From Prochlorococcus sp. AG-347-K16 (lineage in GTDB: Bacteria; Cyanobacteriota; Cyanobacteriia; PCC-6307; Cyanobiaceae), in contig QCCD01000010.1 of assembly GCA_003281405.1 (NCBI GenBank), positions 1 to 64,000 on the forward strand: a stretch of DNA of 64,000 bases, read 5' to 3'. The position numbers and the translations under genes are program-made. Shown here one piece after another: positions 11,551-21,513 of this stretch (its first letter is position 1; the number at the start of each line of letters is the position of its first letter). The notes beneath the pieces were generated by a model. The model made no database searches. It had not been told where the DNA came from and saw only the letters and a program-made list of their open reading frames with translations.

Positions 11551-12341
11551 AACTTAAAATAGGTATATTTGATAGCGGAATAGGCGGTTTTACTATCCTT
11601 AATTCTTTACTAAAAACACGTAAAGATGTAGAAGTTTTTTATTTGGCGGATACAAAAAGAATACCTTTTGGGAACAAAAATTCTAAAGAGATAAGATTAA
11701 TTGCAAAGGAGATTTGTAATTTTTTTGTTGATAAGAATTTGGATGCACTTTTAGTTGCTTGTAACACTACAAATGCTTGTGCGCTTGATATCCTGGAAGA
11801 TAATCTAAAGGTCCCTTGTTTTGACCTTATAAACTCTGTATCGGAAATAGTTGATAAACAAATAATTGGAGTACTGGCAACACAAACAACTGTTCGATCA
11901 TCGTATTACAAAAAAGCTATAAATGCTAAAAAAGAGAATACGATAATATTTCAGCAAGAATGCCCAAAATTTGTCTCAGAAATTGAAAAAGAAAAATTAA
12001 ATCTTGATAAGTTAAATAGTCTTTCAGAATTATACTTAAGATCACTAATAAACAAAAATATTGAAGAATTAATACTTGGATGTAGTCACTATCCTTTAAT
12101 TTATGATTTTTTAAGAAAAAAGTTAGATTCAAATATAAAAATTATTGATCCATCGGTAGCATTAATAAAAAAATTTAATGAATCTTTTGCTATCCCAGAA
12201 ACTGACCGCTATGAGAGTATTTCTTTCGAAAATGTAAAATTTTTTGTTACTTCAGAAAGAGATGAGTTTTCCAATAAAGTAAAATTTTGGCTTGGAATTA
12301 ATAAAGAAATTAGGTTGGTTAACCTCCGAAGTAATGTTTGA
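11547..12341 (+). CDS. murI: MurI, glutamate racemase
   Basis: Cofactor-independent racemase that supplies D-glutamate for peptidoglycan. The two catalytic cysteines are Cys72 in LLVACNTTNA and Cys179 in LGCSHYPL; the N-terminal GIFDSGIGGFTIL supplies the catalytic aspartate/serine. Length 264 is normal. The GTG start overlaps the amidase stop by four bases, indicating translational coupling. It is followed 27 bases later by the prenyl synthase gene. Confidence 0.95.
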   Translation: MKLKIGIFDSGIGGFTILNSLLKTRKDVEVFYLADTKRIPFGNKNSKEIRLIAKEICNFFVDKNLDALLVACNTTNACALDILEDNLKVPCFDLINSVSEIVDKQIIGVLATQTTVRSSYYKKAINAKKENTIIFQQECPKFVSEIEKEKLNLDKLNSLSELYLRSLINKNIEELILGCSHYPLIYDFLRKKLDSNIKIIDPSVALIKKFNESFAIPETDRYESISFENVKFFVTSERDEFSNKVKFWLGINKEIRLVNLRSNV

Positions 12342-12368
12342 TTCCTTAAGATATATAAGAGGACAATC

Positions 12369-13340
12369 ATGAATACAGTAACAGAGCTACTACAACCAGT
12401 TGAAAATGATCTTGATGATCTTATTTTAGAACTGAAAAATCTAATAGGAGCTGGTCACCCAATTCTTCAAGCTGCAGCAGAACACCTTTTTAGTGCTGGA
12501 GGGAAAAGGTTGAGACCTGGTATAGTTTTATTGATTTCAAGAGCTATATCTCCTGAGTTTTGCTTGACAACAAAACATAAAAGGCTTGCTGAAATAACTG
12601 AGATGATTCATACCGCTTCATTAGTTCATGATGATGTTGTTGATGAGGCGTCTACAAGAAGAGGAGTAGATACAGTCCATAGTAGATTTAATACCAGAGT
12701 AGCTGTTTTGGCCGGTGACTTTTTATTCGCTCAAGCAAGTTGGCACCTAGCAAATCTTGACAATGTAGATGTTGTCAAACTACTTAGTAGAGTAATAATG
12801 GATTTAGCAGAGGGTGAAATTAAACAAAATTTAAATAGATTTGATTCGGCTCAATCTTTTTCCAAATACATCAATAAAAGTTATTGTAAAACAGCATCAT
12901 TAATAGCCAATAGTTGCAAAGCAGCTGGAGTTTTGAGTGGTATTAATGACGAAAACTTAAGTTCCTTATACGATTTTGGCAAAAATATTGGTTTAGCATT
13001 CCAAGTTGTAGATGACATTCTTGACTTTACTGGAAATGATAAACAACTTGGAAAACCTGCTGTAAGTGATCTTGCTAGTGGTTATCTTACCGCCCCCGTT
13101 TTATATGCCTTAGAAGAAAATAAACAATTGTCAGTTCTTATAAACAGAGAACTTGCTGAAAAAGATGATTTAGATGAAGCTCTTAATATCATCATGAACT
13201 CTAAAGCTATTGAAAGTTCAAGGAAATTAGCTGAGGATTTTGCAATTCTTTCTAAAGAAGCAATAGTCTGGTTACCTGATTCAGAATATAAAAGAGCTTT
13301 AATGGCTCTTCCAGAATTTGTTTTAAGCCGTATTTATTAG
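12369..13340 (+). CDS. sds: Long-chain all-trans-prenyl diphosphate synthase (solanesyl type)
   Basis: Polyprenyl synthase that builds the side chain of plastoquinone (usually nonaprenyl in cyanobacteria) from IPP and an allylic primer. The two aspartate-rich motifs are DDVVD (88-92, first motif) and DDILD (215-219, second motif), with GGKRLRP at 44-50 binding IPP. Small residues before the first motif (TASLVH) agree with a long-chain product, although chain length cannot be proven this way. ATG start; length 323 is normal. A 94-base gap separates it from acs. Confidence 0.9.
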   Translation: MNTVTELLQPVENDLDDLILELKNLIGAGHPILQAAAEHLFSAGGKRLRPGIVLLISRAISPEFCLTTKHKRLAEITEMIHTASLVHDDVVDEASTRRGVDTVHSRFNTRVAVLAGDFLFAQASWHLANLDNVDVVKLLSRVIMDLAEGEIKQNLNRFDSAQSFSKYINKSYCKTASLIANSCKAAGVLSGINDENLSSLYDFGKNIGLAFQVVDDILDFTGNDKQLGKPAVSDLASGYLTAPVLYALEENKQLSVLINRELAEKDDLDEALNIIMNSKAIESSRKLAEDFAILSKEAIVWLPDSEYKRALMALPEFVLSRIY

Positions 13341-13434
13341 ATCTAATAGAAATAAATCTTTGAGCTAAATTAATATTAAAATTCTTGAAAACCATAATTT
13401 TTTCGACTAAATTTATTAGGCATAGATTTATTTA

Positions 13435-15417
13435 ATGTCATTAGATAAAAAAAATTCAATCAATAACATACTTGAAGAAAAAAGAATTTTCCCTCCATCC
13501 AAAAACTTTGCAGAAAACTCAAATATTAGTACTCAAGAAGAATTACTAAGTCTAAAAAAACAAGCAACAAATAATCCTATTCAATTTTGGGAATCTTTTG
13601 CAAAATCTGAATTAGATTGGTTTGAGCTATTTCAAACTGTATTAGATAACGAAAATGCGCCCTTTTTTAAATGGTTCAAAGAAGGGAAACTCAATATTAC
13701 ATATAACTGCTTAGATAGACACATTAAGAGAGGGCTTGGAGGAAAGACCGCACTTATATGGGAAGGCGAACCCGGAGATAGCAAAAAATATACTTACGAA
13801 GAACTTCTAAAAGAGGTATGTAAAGCAGCTAATGCATTAAAAGCAATTGGTGTAAAAAAAGGAGATTTGGTATGTATTTATATGCCGATGATTCCTGAAG
13901 CGATGTTTGCGATGTTAGCTTGTGCAAGAATTGGAGCACCTCATTCAGTTGTCTTTGGAGGATTTTCTTCAGAAGCTTTAAAAGATAGGTTAATTGATGG
14001 AAATGCAAGATATGTTATTACTGCTGATGGTGGTTTTAGAAAAGATAAAGTGATTGAACTTAAGCAAGCAGTTGACGCGGCTATTGAAAATGGGGCAGAT
14101 AAAGTTGTTGAAAAAGTTGTGGTTGTTCAACGAACCAAAAAAAACATTTCGATGTTTGATGATAGAGATCTATGGTGGCACGAATTATTAAAAGATCAAA
14201 AAGATCAGTGTGAACCAGAAATAATGAATAGTGAAGATAGACTTTTTATTCTTTATACTTCAGGCTCTACTGGAAAGCCCAAAGGTGTAGTTCACACTAC
14301 AGGTGGTTATAATCTTTGGTCACATTTGACATTTAAATGGATTTTTGATTTAAAAGATGACGATATTTACTGGTGTACTGCCGATGTTGGTTGGATTACT
14401 GGTCATAGTTACATAGTCTACGGGCCTTTATCTAATGGTGCTACAACCTTAATGTATGAGGGAGTGCCAAGACCCTCAAATTTAGGGGCTTTTTGGGAAA
14501 TTGTTCAAAAATATAAGGTTTCTATTTTTTATACTGCACCAACTGCAATAAGAGCATTTATGAAGTCTGGTCGTGAAATACCTGATAAATATAATTTGGA
14601 GAGTCTTAGACTTTTGGGTACAGTTGGAGAACCAATTAATCCTGAAGCATGGATGTGGTACAAGGATGTTATTGGTAAAGATAAATGCCCTATTGTTGAT
14701 ACTTGGTGGCAAACTGAGACTGGAGGTGTGATGATAAGTCCCTTGCCTGGAGTCGTTGCTACAAAGCCAGGTTCAGCTACTTTCCCTCTACCAGGAATCG
14801 AAGTTGAAATTGTGGATAAGAATGGAGTTAAGGTTAAGGAGAACGAGGGTGGTTATTTAATTATTAAGAAACCTTGGCCAGGAATGATGAGAACTATTCA
14901 CGGAAACTCAGAGAGATATTTGGAGAGTTATTGGGAATATATTTCCTTTAAAGGAGAAAAAAATGTTTATTTTGCTGGAGATGGAGCACGTATTGATGAA
15001 GATGGATACATATGGATTATGGGAAGAGTTGATGATGTTATAAGTGTTTCAGGGCATCGGTTAGGAACAATGGAAATAGAATCTGCTTTGGTAAGTCATA
15101 AATCAGTTGCAGAGTCTGCAGTCGTTGGCAAAAAAGATGATTTAAAAGGTGAAGTTATAGTTGCTTTTGTTTCTCTAGAGAAAGACGTGAAAGGTTCTTC
15201 AGAATTAGTAGAGGATTTAAAGAAACATGTTGTTAATGAAATTGGAATTATTGCAAAGCCTGAAAAGATTATAATTTCTGATTCTCTTCCGAAAACACGT
15301 AGTGGAAAAATTATGAGGCGAATTTTAAGATCTTTGGCTGCTGGAGAAAAAATAAGCGGTGATATAAGCACTCTAGAAGATAGTTCTGTTTTGGAAAAGC
15401 TGAAAGAATTATCCTAA
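13435..15417 (+). CDS. acs: Acetyl-CoA synthetase
   Basis: AMP-forming acetate:CoA ligase that converts acetate to acetyl-CoA. The 660 residues are family-normal. The adenylation P-loop [11 protein letters not shown] is at 274-284, the acetate-specific [11 protein letters not shown] is in the core domain, and the C-terminal [11 protein letters not shown] carries Lys625, the residue acetylated in bacterial Acs to switch it off. ATG start. Its last four bases overlap the end of the convergent DUF1350 gene. Confidence 0.97.
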   Translation: MSLDKKNSINNILEEKRIFPPSKNFAENSNISTQEELLSLKKQATNNPIQFWESFAKSELDWFELFQTVLDNENAPFFKWFKEGKLNITYNCLDRHIKRGLGGKTALIWEGEPGDSKKYTYEELLKEVCKAANALKAIGVKKGDLVCIYMPMIPEAMFAMLACARIGAPHSVVFGGFSSEALKDRLIDGNARYVITADGGFRKDKVIELKQAVDAAIENGADKVVEKVVVVQRTKKNISMFDDRDLWWHELLKDQKDQCEPEIMNSEDRLFILYTSGSTGKPKGVVHTTGGYNLWSHLTFKWIFDLKDDDIYWCTADVGWITGHSYIVYGPLSNGATTLMYEGVPRPSNLGAFWEIVQKYKVSIFYTAPTAIRAFMKSGREIPDKYNLESLRLLGTVGEPINPEAWMWYKDVIGKDKCPIVDTWWQTETGGVMISPLPGVVATKPGSATFPLPGIEVEIVDKNGVKVKENEGGYLIIKKPWPGMMRTIHGNSERYLESYWEYISFKGEKNVYFAGDGARIDEDGYIWIMGRVDDVISVSGHRLGTMEIESALVSHKSVAESAVVGKKDDLKGEVIVAFVSLEKDVKGSSELVEDLKKHVVNEIGIIAKPEKIIISDSLPKTRSGKIMRRILRSLAAGEKISGDISTLEDSSVLEKLKELS

Positions 15418-16136
15418 TCAGATTCATCAATTAAATTGGAAATTTTTTTTATAGTATTTCTTTTGAATTCATCATCGGCCCAGTCTCCTAAAAAATTTTC
15501 TCTTAGTCCAGCGCTTGCAATTATAGTGTGTGTTCCTTTTAACATTACCCCCTTAGAATTATCTTCTTTTCTTGCTTTCAGGCAAGAAAATAATTTATCT
15601 GTTTGATCTAATTCGTCTGAGTTGAATTTTATTAGAAAGTTATTTTTTTGATTATATGTTTTTTCAATTAATCGCAAAGTTCTTTCAGGGCTTGGGCTGA
15701 ATTCACTGTTGAATTCTAATTTTTGAGAAATTTGTTTCAATAATGGAATAGATTTGTTAGCACTGAAGTTATTAAAACTAATTGATATGAATTTTTCGCA
15801 ATTCCTTCCACCATCAGGTGAAATTAGATGAAGTTTACATCCTAGGCTATGACCAATCCTTATTGAAGGAATTGATGCCCCTATTCTCTTGGATAAAGAT
15901 ATTCGGCAATTCTTAAAATCTTTCCATGCTTTGATAGCAAGTTGTTGGTGATCAAATTGTGGTGTGTATTTATATGCATGTACTGCATAATTTTTATTAA
16001 TTAAACTCTCTATGAATCTTCTATAAGTTAAATCTGGCTTAGAAGCTAAATAACTTCCACCAATAAATTCAACAATTTTTTTTGGATTTGAAGGCCAATA
16101 ACAGAAATTGTTAAATTGGAATTTTGTAAAAGTCAT
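15414..16136 (-). CDS. DUF1350 family alpha/beta-hydrolase-like protein
   Basis: Cyanobacterial/plastid family of unknown function with an alpha/beta-hydrolase signature: GHSLG at residues 95-99 is a nucleophile elbow with a candidate catalytic Ser97, and a C-terminal [10 protein letters not shown] could supply the histidine. [11 protein letters not shown]-type sequence near the N-terminus ([10 protein letters not shown]) fits an oxyanion-hole strand. Length 240 residues, ATG start at 16136. The gene is divergent from the DnaQ-like gene and tail-overlaps acs. No substrate can be inferred. Confidence 0.72.
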   Translation of the reverse strand: MTFTKFQFNNFCYWPSNPKKIVEFIGGSYLASKPDLTYRRFIESLINKNYAVHAYKYTPQFDHQQLAIKAWKDFKNCRISLSKRIGASIPSIRIGHSLGCKLHLISPDGGRNCEKFISISFNNFSANKSIPLLKQISQKLEFNSEFSPSPERTLRLIEKTYNQKNNFLIKFNSDELDQTDKLFSCLKARKEDNSKGVMLKGTHTIIASAGLRENFLGDWADDEFKRNTIKKISNLIDESD

Positions 16137-16252
16137 CTTTCATAAACTAAAAATGTTTCAAAAAATATTTTCTAGCCTGTTTTTTAATTTATATTAATTT
16201 AAAAGAAATTTTTATTAAATGCGTCAAGATAAATGAAAGTGTTTTCAGCGAA

Positions 16253-17032
16253 TTGGAACTATCTAACAAAAAAGAATTAAATCAATTGGATATTCTTCAG
16301 GATCAAGTTATCAGTTATCCCTCTGAAGATAGTGTTGCTAATCAGAATAAAAAAATTGAAAAAATTTTAATTCTTGATACTGAAACAACAGGATTAGACG
16401 AAAATAAAGATGAAGTGATAGAGATAGGTTGTATCTTGTTTGATGTATCTTTTAAATGTGTACTTTCACAAGTTTCTTTTTTATTACCAATTAATAATAA
16501 TGAAGCCGAACATGTAAATGGTATATCTGCAGAAGTAACTAATATCTCTCAACCATGGGAAGATGGATTGAATTTCTTTCTAAAACTTGTTGATGCTTCA
16601 GATTTCATCGTTGCTCATAATGTGGAGTTTGATAAGAAATGGTTTGGAAAAGGAAGATTGCCTAAGCTTAATAAAAAATGGATTTGTAGTTTAGAGGATA
16701 TTAATTGGTCTTTTCAGAAATCACTAAAAACAAGACCTTCAGTAACTGATCTAGCCTTATCTTTTTCAATACCAGTTTGGAATTTACATAGAGCTTTATC
16801 TGATTGCTTTTATATATCTGAGGTCTTCAAAAAATGCGACAACTTAGAGGAACTTTTACTTAAAGCTACTGAACCGAGGTTTTTATACAAGGCTTTGGTT
16901 AGTTATGAAGATAGGTCTTTAGCTAAAAATGCTGGGTTCAGATGGAATAGTCCTGTGCAAGGAGTTTGGTCAAGAAAATTAACTACTGATGAGGCAAAAA
17001 ATCTTGATTTTAGAGTTGAGATTTTGAATTGA
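16253..17032 (+). CDS. DnaQ-like 3'-5' exonuclease (DEDDh)
   Basis: RNase T/DnaQ superfamily exonuclease, related to the DNA polymerase III epsilon proofreading subunit but probably a stand-alone nuclease. All catalytic residues are visible: Asp42 and Glu44 in LDTETTGLDE, Asp127 in HNVEFDKKW, and His179/Asp184 in HRALSDC. Residues about 205-255 form an extra C-terminal domain (SYEDRSLAKNAGFRW) like the short domain found after exonuclease domains in several cyanobacterial proteins. The start is a TTG; the first 35 residues before the domain are poorly conserved-looking, so the start is uncertain. Confidence 0.8.
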   Translation: MELSNKKELNQLDILQDQVISYPSEDSVANQNKKIEKILILDTETTGLDENKDEVIEIGCILFDVSFKCVLSQVSFLLPINNNEAEHVNGISAEVTNISQPWEDGLNFFLKLVDASDFIVAHNVEFDKKWFGKGRLPKLNKKWICSLEDINWSFQKSLKTRPSVTDLALSFSIPVWNLHRALSDCFYISEVFKKCDNLEELLLKATEPRFLYKALVSYEDRSLAKNAGFRWNSPVQGVWSRKLTTDEAKNLDFRVEILN

Positions 17033-17062
17033 TATTCAATAAATTTTTTACTAAGAAAATAT

Positions 17063-17485
17063 TTAGTGCATTTTACAAGGCATCCATTTATTACCCATTT
17101 TATGTGCTCCAATACATCCGTATTTTGAAGCAGCCTTTTCAGCCTCTTGTTTAGTGTTAAATAGATCTGACATCATATTTTCCTTATTTGAATTTGAAAT
17201 TTGTTTGGAATGATTATGATTATTTTTATGAGAATTAGGTGAATACTCCCATATCCCCATAGTAGTAATACCGGCAGAGATAATTCCCATCCCGACAACT
17301 GATAAATTGACTATTCCCATTGCGACTGCACCAAAAGAAAATACACCCATTGGGACTACCCCTATACTAATTACTCCCATTGGCACTATTCCTATTGAAA
17401 CTATACCAAGAGGTGCTATTCCAAAAGCAATTTTTTTTGGTTTTGTACCGCAATGTTGATTCTCTTTACTTTTATTAATTCCCAA
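17063..17485 (-). CDS. Decapeptide-repeat protein with C-terminal DUF3721 domain
   Basis: Unknown function. Residues 21-80 are six head-to-tail ten-residue repeats of the form x-G-x-x-x-M-G-x-x-x (for example IGIVPMGVIS, IGVVPMGVFS), very regular and hydrophobic. A His/Asn/Ser-rich linker (81-105) follows, then a 33-residue cysteine-containing domain ending GNKWMPCKMH. That domain matches the lipoprotein at 49502-49714 and corresponds to DUF3721. The repeats could form a solenoid or insert in a membrane; the sequence does not decide. Start is a TTG at 17485 (an in-frame stop lies 30 bases upstream and there is no ATG), so the N-terminus is uncertain. Confidence 0.72.
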   Translation of the reverse strand: MGINKSKENQHCGTKPKKIAFGIAPLGIVSIGIVPMGVISIGVVPMGVFSFGAVAMGIVNLSVVGMGIISAGITTMGIWEYSPNSHKNNHNHSKQISNSNKENMMSDLFNTKQEAEKAASKYGCIGAHKMGNKWMPCKMH

Positions 17486-17583
17486 TAGTTTTTCTAAATG
17501 TTAAATTAAAATTGTCTCACAAAATAACCAATCAAAGATTAATTTCTAGATGAATTAAAAATTTTGAATTATTTTTTAGAACT

Positions 17584-18864
17584 TTGAATAACTTAAAAAA
17601 CCTAAGAGGAACAGTTGACCTATTTCCTGATCAATTAATAAAGTGGCAAAACGTTGAAAAAATTTTATTAGAACAGCTTTCTAGAGCATCCATCAAAGAA
17701 ATAAGAACACCAATATTGGAAATGACCGAATTATTTATAAGAGGAATTGGTGAAGGAACAGATGTTGTCAGTAAGGAAATGTATACATTTCTTGATAGGG
17801 GGGAGAGATCCTGCACTCTTAGGCCTGAAGGAACAGCCTCAGTCGCACGAGCGTTAATACAAAATGGAATATCGTCTAATCCTCTTCAAAAACTTTGGTA
17901 CATGGGTCCTATGTTTCGATACGAAAGACCTCAAGCAGGCAGGCAAAGACAGTTTCATCAATTAGGTGTTGAGTTTGTAGGACATGATTCAGTTAGAAGT
18001 GATGTTGAAATTATCGCTTTAGCTTGGGATATTTTAGGTAAATTAGGAATAAAAGAACTCAATCTTGAAATAAATACGTTAGGTGATACTAATGACAGAT
18101 CAAATTTCCAAAAATCTTTTTTAAAATGGTTAGAAACAAATAAAGATTCTCTAGATTTAGATTCTCAGAATAGAATTTCTAAAAACCCTTTGAGGATTTT
18201 GGACTCAAAGAATATTCAAACTAAAAAAGTTCTTGAAAATGCACCAAAATTATTTGATTTTTTATCTGAAAAAAGTCATAACAGATATTTAGACTTAAAA
18301 AGACAATTAGAGGTTTTAAAAATACCTTATGTAGAAAATTTTAATCTTGTAAGAGGCTTAGATTACTACACTCATACAGCTTTTGAAATTACTAGTGGGG
18401 CTTTGGGCTCCCAAGCTACAGTTTGCGGAGGAGGGAGATACGACGACTTAATAAAACAAATGGGAGGGCCTAACACTCCTGCAATTGGTTTCGCTATTGG
18501 TTTAGAAAGATTAATTTTACTCGCAGGAAAAGAGCTTGAAACTCCAAGAAATACTGATATCTATATCATTAATCAAGGCTTAATCGCTGAATCATTAGCA
18601 ATGGATTTATCTAGAAAATTAAGAAATTACGATTTGTTAGTTGAGTTAGATTTAAGCGGAGCCTCATTCTCCAAGCAATTTAAAAAGGCAAATAAACTTA
18701 AATCTAAAAGTATTATCGTTATTGGTGATGATGAGGCAGCTAATGGGGAATTTATTATAAGGCTATTTGATCAATCAAGTAATGGGAATAAAGAGGAGGT
18801 TATATCTTTTGAGAATGATATTAAATTAGAAAATTGGATAAACAATAACTTACTTGTAAAATGA
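17584..18864 (+). CDS. hisS: Histidyl-tRNA synthetase
   Basis: Class II aminoacyl-tRNA synthetase charging tRNA-His. Motif 2 is FRYERPQAGRQRQFHQLG, the histidine-specific HisA motif is VRGLDYYTH, and motif 3 is IGFAIGLERL. A C-terminal anticodon-binding domain follows (about 330-420). Length 426 is normal. The start is TTG at 17584, giving NNLKNLRGTVDLFP, which aligns with the usual N-terminus. The small membrane-anchored gene that follows overlaps its stop by four bases (ATGA). Confidence 0.96.
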   Translation: MNNLKNLRGTVDLFPDQLIKWQNVEKILLEQLSRASIKEIRTPILEMTELFIRGIGEGTDVVSKEMYTFLDRGERSCTLRPEGTASVARALIQNGISSNPLQKLWYMGPMFRYERPQAGRQRQFHQLGVEFVGHDSVRSDVEIIALAWDILGKLGIKELNLEINTLGDTNDRSNFQKSFLKWLETNKDSLDLDSQNRISKNPLRILDSKNIQTKKVLENAPKLFDFLSEKSHNRYLDLKRQLEVLKIPYVENFNLVRGLDYYTHTAFEITSGALGSQATVCGGGRYDDLIKQMGGPNTPAIGFAIGLERLILLAGKELETPRNTDIYIINQGLIAESLAMDLSRKLRNYDLLVELDLSGASFSKQFKKANKLKSKSIIVIGDDEAANGEFIIRLFDQSSNGNKEEVISFENDIKLENWINNNLLVK

Positions 18865-19154
18865 TGTTCTTGAAGATAGTGATAATTTTTCTTTTTATAT
18901 TTATTTTTTTTAATTTAAGGAATTTTCTTAAATTAAATAGAAAACAAAAAGTTTTTAATTCTAAAAAAATAACAACTTTCAATAAAAAGAATCTTAATAA
19001 TTGGATGAATTTAACTAAAAAAGAAAGATATAAATTAACAAAACAAGATTCTCTTAACTACATGGATAAAAGAAAACTTTTATTAGACGAAATTAGAAAT
19101 GAATATAAGAAAATATCTAGAAAAAATTCTGAGGGGAACATTAAGAAAAAATAA
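18861..19154 (+). CDS. Small membrane-anchored basic protein, unknown
   Basis: 97 residues, not recognised. One hydrophobic N-terminal segment (about residues 3-22, rich in Ile and Phe) is followed by a strongly basic, Lys/Asn-rich tail predicted to lie in the cytoplasm by the positive-inside rule. The ATG overlaps the hisS stop by four bases, so it is translationally coupled to hisS, and the next gene starts two bases after its stop. Its linkage suggests a real gene; no function can be assigned. Confidence 0.6.
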   Translation: MMFLKIVIIFLFIFIFFNLRNFLKLNRKQKVFNSKKITTFNKKNLNNWMNLTKKERYKLTKQDSLNYMDKRKLLLDEIRNEYKKISRKNSEGNIKKK

Positions 19155-19156
19155 TT

Positions 19157-19456
19157 ATGCAAAATTACTGGACTTCTAATAAAACCATAAATGGATTAAG
19201 ACATTTTGTTTTAGTAAATGAGACTAAAGAAAAAGGAAATATTAGTTTTTTAATGGTTTCTGTCCTTGATTCTGAAATTAACTTAAAAACTACTTATGAA
19301 GAATTAATAAATAGTGGAAATTGGCACAAGGGTTGGATCAATCTTTCAAAACATCAATCGATTACAGAAGAATACGTTAACTATAAATCCATCAAAAAAG
19401 GAAAGGGTATCGATGAGATATTCGTTAATGAAGATTCTTTATTTAATATTTCTTAA
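19157..19456 (+). CDS. Small conserved-looking Trp-rich protein
   Basis: 99 residues. The spacing of tryptophans and the sequence NGLRHFVLVNE ... GNWHKGWINLSKH recall the small tryptophan-rich TIGR02450/DUF2389 family of marine bacteria, which has a similar HF-x-V ... W-x-x-GW pattern; this is a tentative resemblance. No signal peptide or membrane segment. It starts with ATG two bases after the preceding gene, completing a hisS-linked run of three. Confidence 0.6.
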   Translation: MQNYWTSNKTINGLRHFVLVNETKEKGNISFLMVSVLDSEINLKTTYEELINSGNWHKGWINLSKHQSITEEYVNYKSIKKGKGIDEIFVNEDSLFNIS

Positions 19457-19592
19457 TTTGATATAAATCTTTGAAATCTCTTTTCTTTGTAAATACTAGG
19501 TTTTTTGTGAATTAATAATTATTTAAAAGTTTTACCCCTTTCAAAAAAATAAAATTAACGTTATCAAGGATTAATAATATTTACTTAATTCA

Positions 19593-19826
19593 ATGTTAGG
19601 GGATATGTGGAGCTCATCTGAGTTGACCTCGGAAAAACTGGGAATAACTGAAATTAAACTTTCTTTTTTACGTGAAAATGGAATACTCAAGCCTGGGATT
19701 CATTGGAAAAGCTCTCCACTCGGTCAGAAAAAACCTTGGAAACCCAAAGCGCTATACAATATAAAAATGTGCAGAGAAATAATTAATAAATTTTATTCTG
19801 AAGAAAACTATAATATTGCAGCCTAA
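19593..19826 (+). CDS. Small protein with excisionase-like helix-turn-helix look
   Basis: 77 residues, unassigned. The N-terminal part SSSELTSEKLGITEIKLSFL reads like the first helices of a MerR/excisionase winged-helix domain (helix, LGIT turn, recognition helix), followed by a basic Trp-rich GIHWKSSPLGQKKPWKP and a short helix. A DNA-binding role is inference. ATG start, preceded by a 136-base AT-rich gap. The first in-frame ATG lies at 19593 and another four codons later. Confidence 0.6.
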   Translation: MLGDMWSSSELTSEKLGITEIKLSFLRENGILKPGIHWKSSPLGQKKPWKPKALYNIKMCREIINKFYSEENYNIAA

Positions 19827-19855
19827 AAATTAATTTGGGAAAATATATAAAATAT

Positions 19856-20032
19856 TTATTCGATTAAATTCTCATCCTTACACTCAATAAGAGTGTTTTG
19901 CAAAGTTGGATATAAGTTAATCATATTTATATATTGTTTCGATTTTCTGTAAGATTTTGCAGCCTTTTTGTAATGAACTTCAGATTTCATTTCTAGTGAA
20001 AATTTTCTAGAAGACTCTTGAGAAGTTGTCAT
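19856..20032 (-). CDS. 58-residue hypothetical protein
   Basis: Small reverse-strand frame from ATG (20030-20032) to TAA (19856-19858), translated by hand. It begins MTTSQESSRKFSLEMKSE and ends CKDENLIE. Composition is charged and hydrophilic with normal codon use for this genome (many AAA/AAG lysines, few rare codons), and a helical middle (EVHYKKAAKSYRKSKQY). No family recognised. Plausible small gene convergent with the 77-residue gene; not proven. Confidence 0.42.
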   Translation of the reverse strand: MTTSQESSRKFSLEMKSEVHYKKAAKSYRKSKQYINMINLYPTLQNTLIECKDENLIE

Positions 20033-20361
20033 AATATTAGATGTCTTATCCCATATTTAGTAGTTGTTTGAAAATGAGGCAATAACCACCACGGTGTAAT
20101 GAAACAAAATATCGTTTAATGTCAGCAAAATGAAATTTATTTAACTTATTTGAATTTAAAATACTGGTTTATTTAATAGAACTTATATCTCTGAGAATAA
20201 TTTTTCTTCATTAAATCTACCTTCTTTACTCTTTTCTTGCCCTACGAAAAATTTTTGTTTAGTAATAGTTAGGATTACTAACCTTTACAATTTTGTTATG
20301 AATTCAACTGTTTGGTGAAATATAAAGTATTCTCAAAACGTTTAAGCTAATCAATTCCTAA
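20033..20361. other. Intergenic region upstream of pcb
   Basis: About 330 AT-rich bases with no convincing reading frame. It must carry the promoter of the highly expressed antenna gene. A TATAAAG at 20321-20327 is a possible -10 element, about 35 bases before the ATG, but no -35 at normal spacing is visible. I see no clear operator or hairpin here. Confidence 0.4.
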
Positions 20362-21420
20362 ATGCAAACCTATGGAAATCCAGATACTACCTATGGATGG
20401 TGGGCTGGTAATTCAGGTGTAGCAAATCGCTCAGGAAAATTCATTGCTGCTCATGTAGCTCATGCAGGATTAATTGTTTTCTGGGCGGGTGCATTCACCC
20501 TTTTTGAACTTTCACGATTTGACCCAAGCGTCCCAATGGGTCATCAACCTCTAATCGTTCTTCCTCACTTAGCAACTCTTGGAATAGGGTTTGATGCTAA
20601 TGGTGTTGCGATGGGAGATACTAAACCTGTTCTAGCAATAGCAATAGTTCACTTAGTTTCTTCTATGGTTTTAGCAGCCGGAGGACTTTTACACTCTTTA
20701 CTTCTTCCTGGAAATCTAGAAGATTCTGATGTAGCAAGAGCTAGAAAATTCAATATTGAATGGGATAATCCAGACAAATTGACATTTATTCTTGGTCACC
20801 ATTTAATTATTCTTGGTTTCGCAGTTATCGCTTTTGTTGAATGGGCAAGAGTTCATGGAATTTATGATCCAGCTATTGGTTCTGTAAGACAGGTTGAGTA
20901 TGAATTAAATTTGGCCAAAATTTGGAATCACCAAACAGACTTTTTGACTATTGATAGCCTTGAAGAAGTTATGGGAGGACATGCTTTTCTTGCTTTCGTT
21001 GAGATCACTGGTGGTGCTTGGCATATTGCTACTAAGCAAGTTGGTGAATATACCAAATTTAAAGGTAAAGGACTTCTCTCTGCAGAAGCTGTTCTCTCAT
21101 GGTCACTAGCTGGAATAGGCTGGATGGCTATTATTGCAGCCTTCTGGAGTGCAGCTAACACAACAGTTTATCCAACTGAATTCTTTGGTGAACCACTTGA
21201 ATTGAAGTTTAGTATTTCTCCTTACTGGGTAGATACGGTTGATCTTCCAGATGGTGAGTACACTTCAAGGGCATGGTTAGCTAATGTTCATTACTATTTT
21301 GGATTCTTCTTTATTCAAGGTCATCTATGGCACGCTTTAAGAGCACTAGGCTTTGATTTTAAGAGAGTTACAAATGCTATTAGTAATATTGATAGTGCAA
21401 CAGTTACTCTTAAAGATTAA
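20362..21420 (+). CDS. pcbA: Pcb chlorophyll a/b-binding antenna protein
   Basis: Six-helix thylakoid antenna of the CP43/IsiA/Pcb family that binds divinyl chlorophyll a and b and replaces phycobilisomes in Prochlorococcus. It starts [19 protein letters not shown]; histidine-bearing helices include [57 protein letters not shown] and [12 protein letters not shown], the His residues being chlorophyll ligands. The large lumenal loop of true CP43 is missing, and the 352-residue length fits Pcb. It is monocistronic, closed by a strong terminator. Only one pcb gene is in this window. Confidence 0.96.
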   Translation: MQTYGNPDTTYGWWAGNSGVANRSGKFIAAHVAHAGLIVFWAGAFTLFELSRFDPSVPMGHQPLIVLPHLATLGIGFDANGVAMGDTKPVLAIAIVHLVSSMVLAAGGLLHSLLLPGNLEDSDVARARKFNIEWDNPDKLTFILGHHLIILGFAVIAFVEWARVHGIYDPAIGSVRQVEYELNLAKIWNHQTDFLTIDSLEEVMGGHAFLAFVEITGGAWHIATKQVGEYTKFKGKGLLSAEAVLSWSLAGIGWMAIIAAFWSAANTTVYPTEFFGEPLELKFSISPYWVDTVDLPDGEYTSRAWLANVHYYFGFFFIQGHLWHALRALGFDFKRVTNAISNIDSATVTLKD

Positions 21421-21444
21421 TTTTCAAATTTTCTTACCATTATC

Positions 21445-21473
21445 AAAAGGCTCCTCTCAAAGGAGCCTTTTTT
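21445..21473 (+). terminator. Rho-independent terminator of pcb
   Basis: Perfect hairpin AAAAGGCTCCT / AGGAGCCTTTT with a five-base loop (CTCAA), followed by a T-run. It starts 25 bases after the pcb stop. The stem's G+C content stands out sharply from its surroundings. Confidence 0.92.
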
Positions 21474-21513
21474 ATTTGAAAAATTTGGTTTATTAATTTA
21501 GATTTAGAATTAT

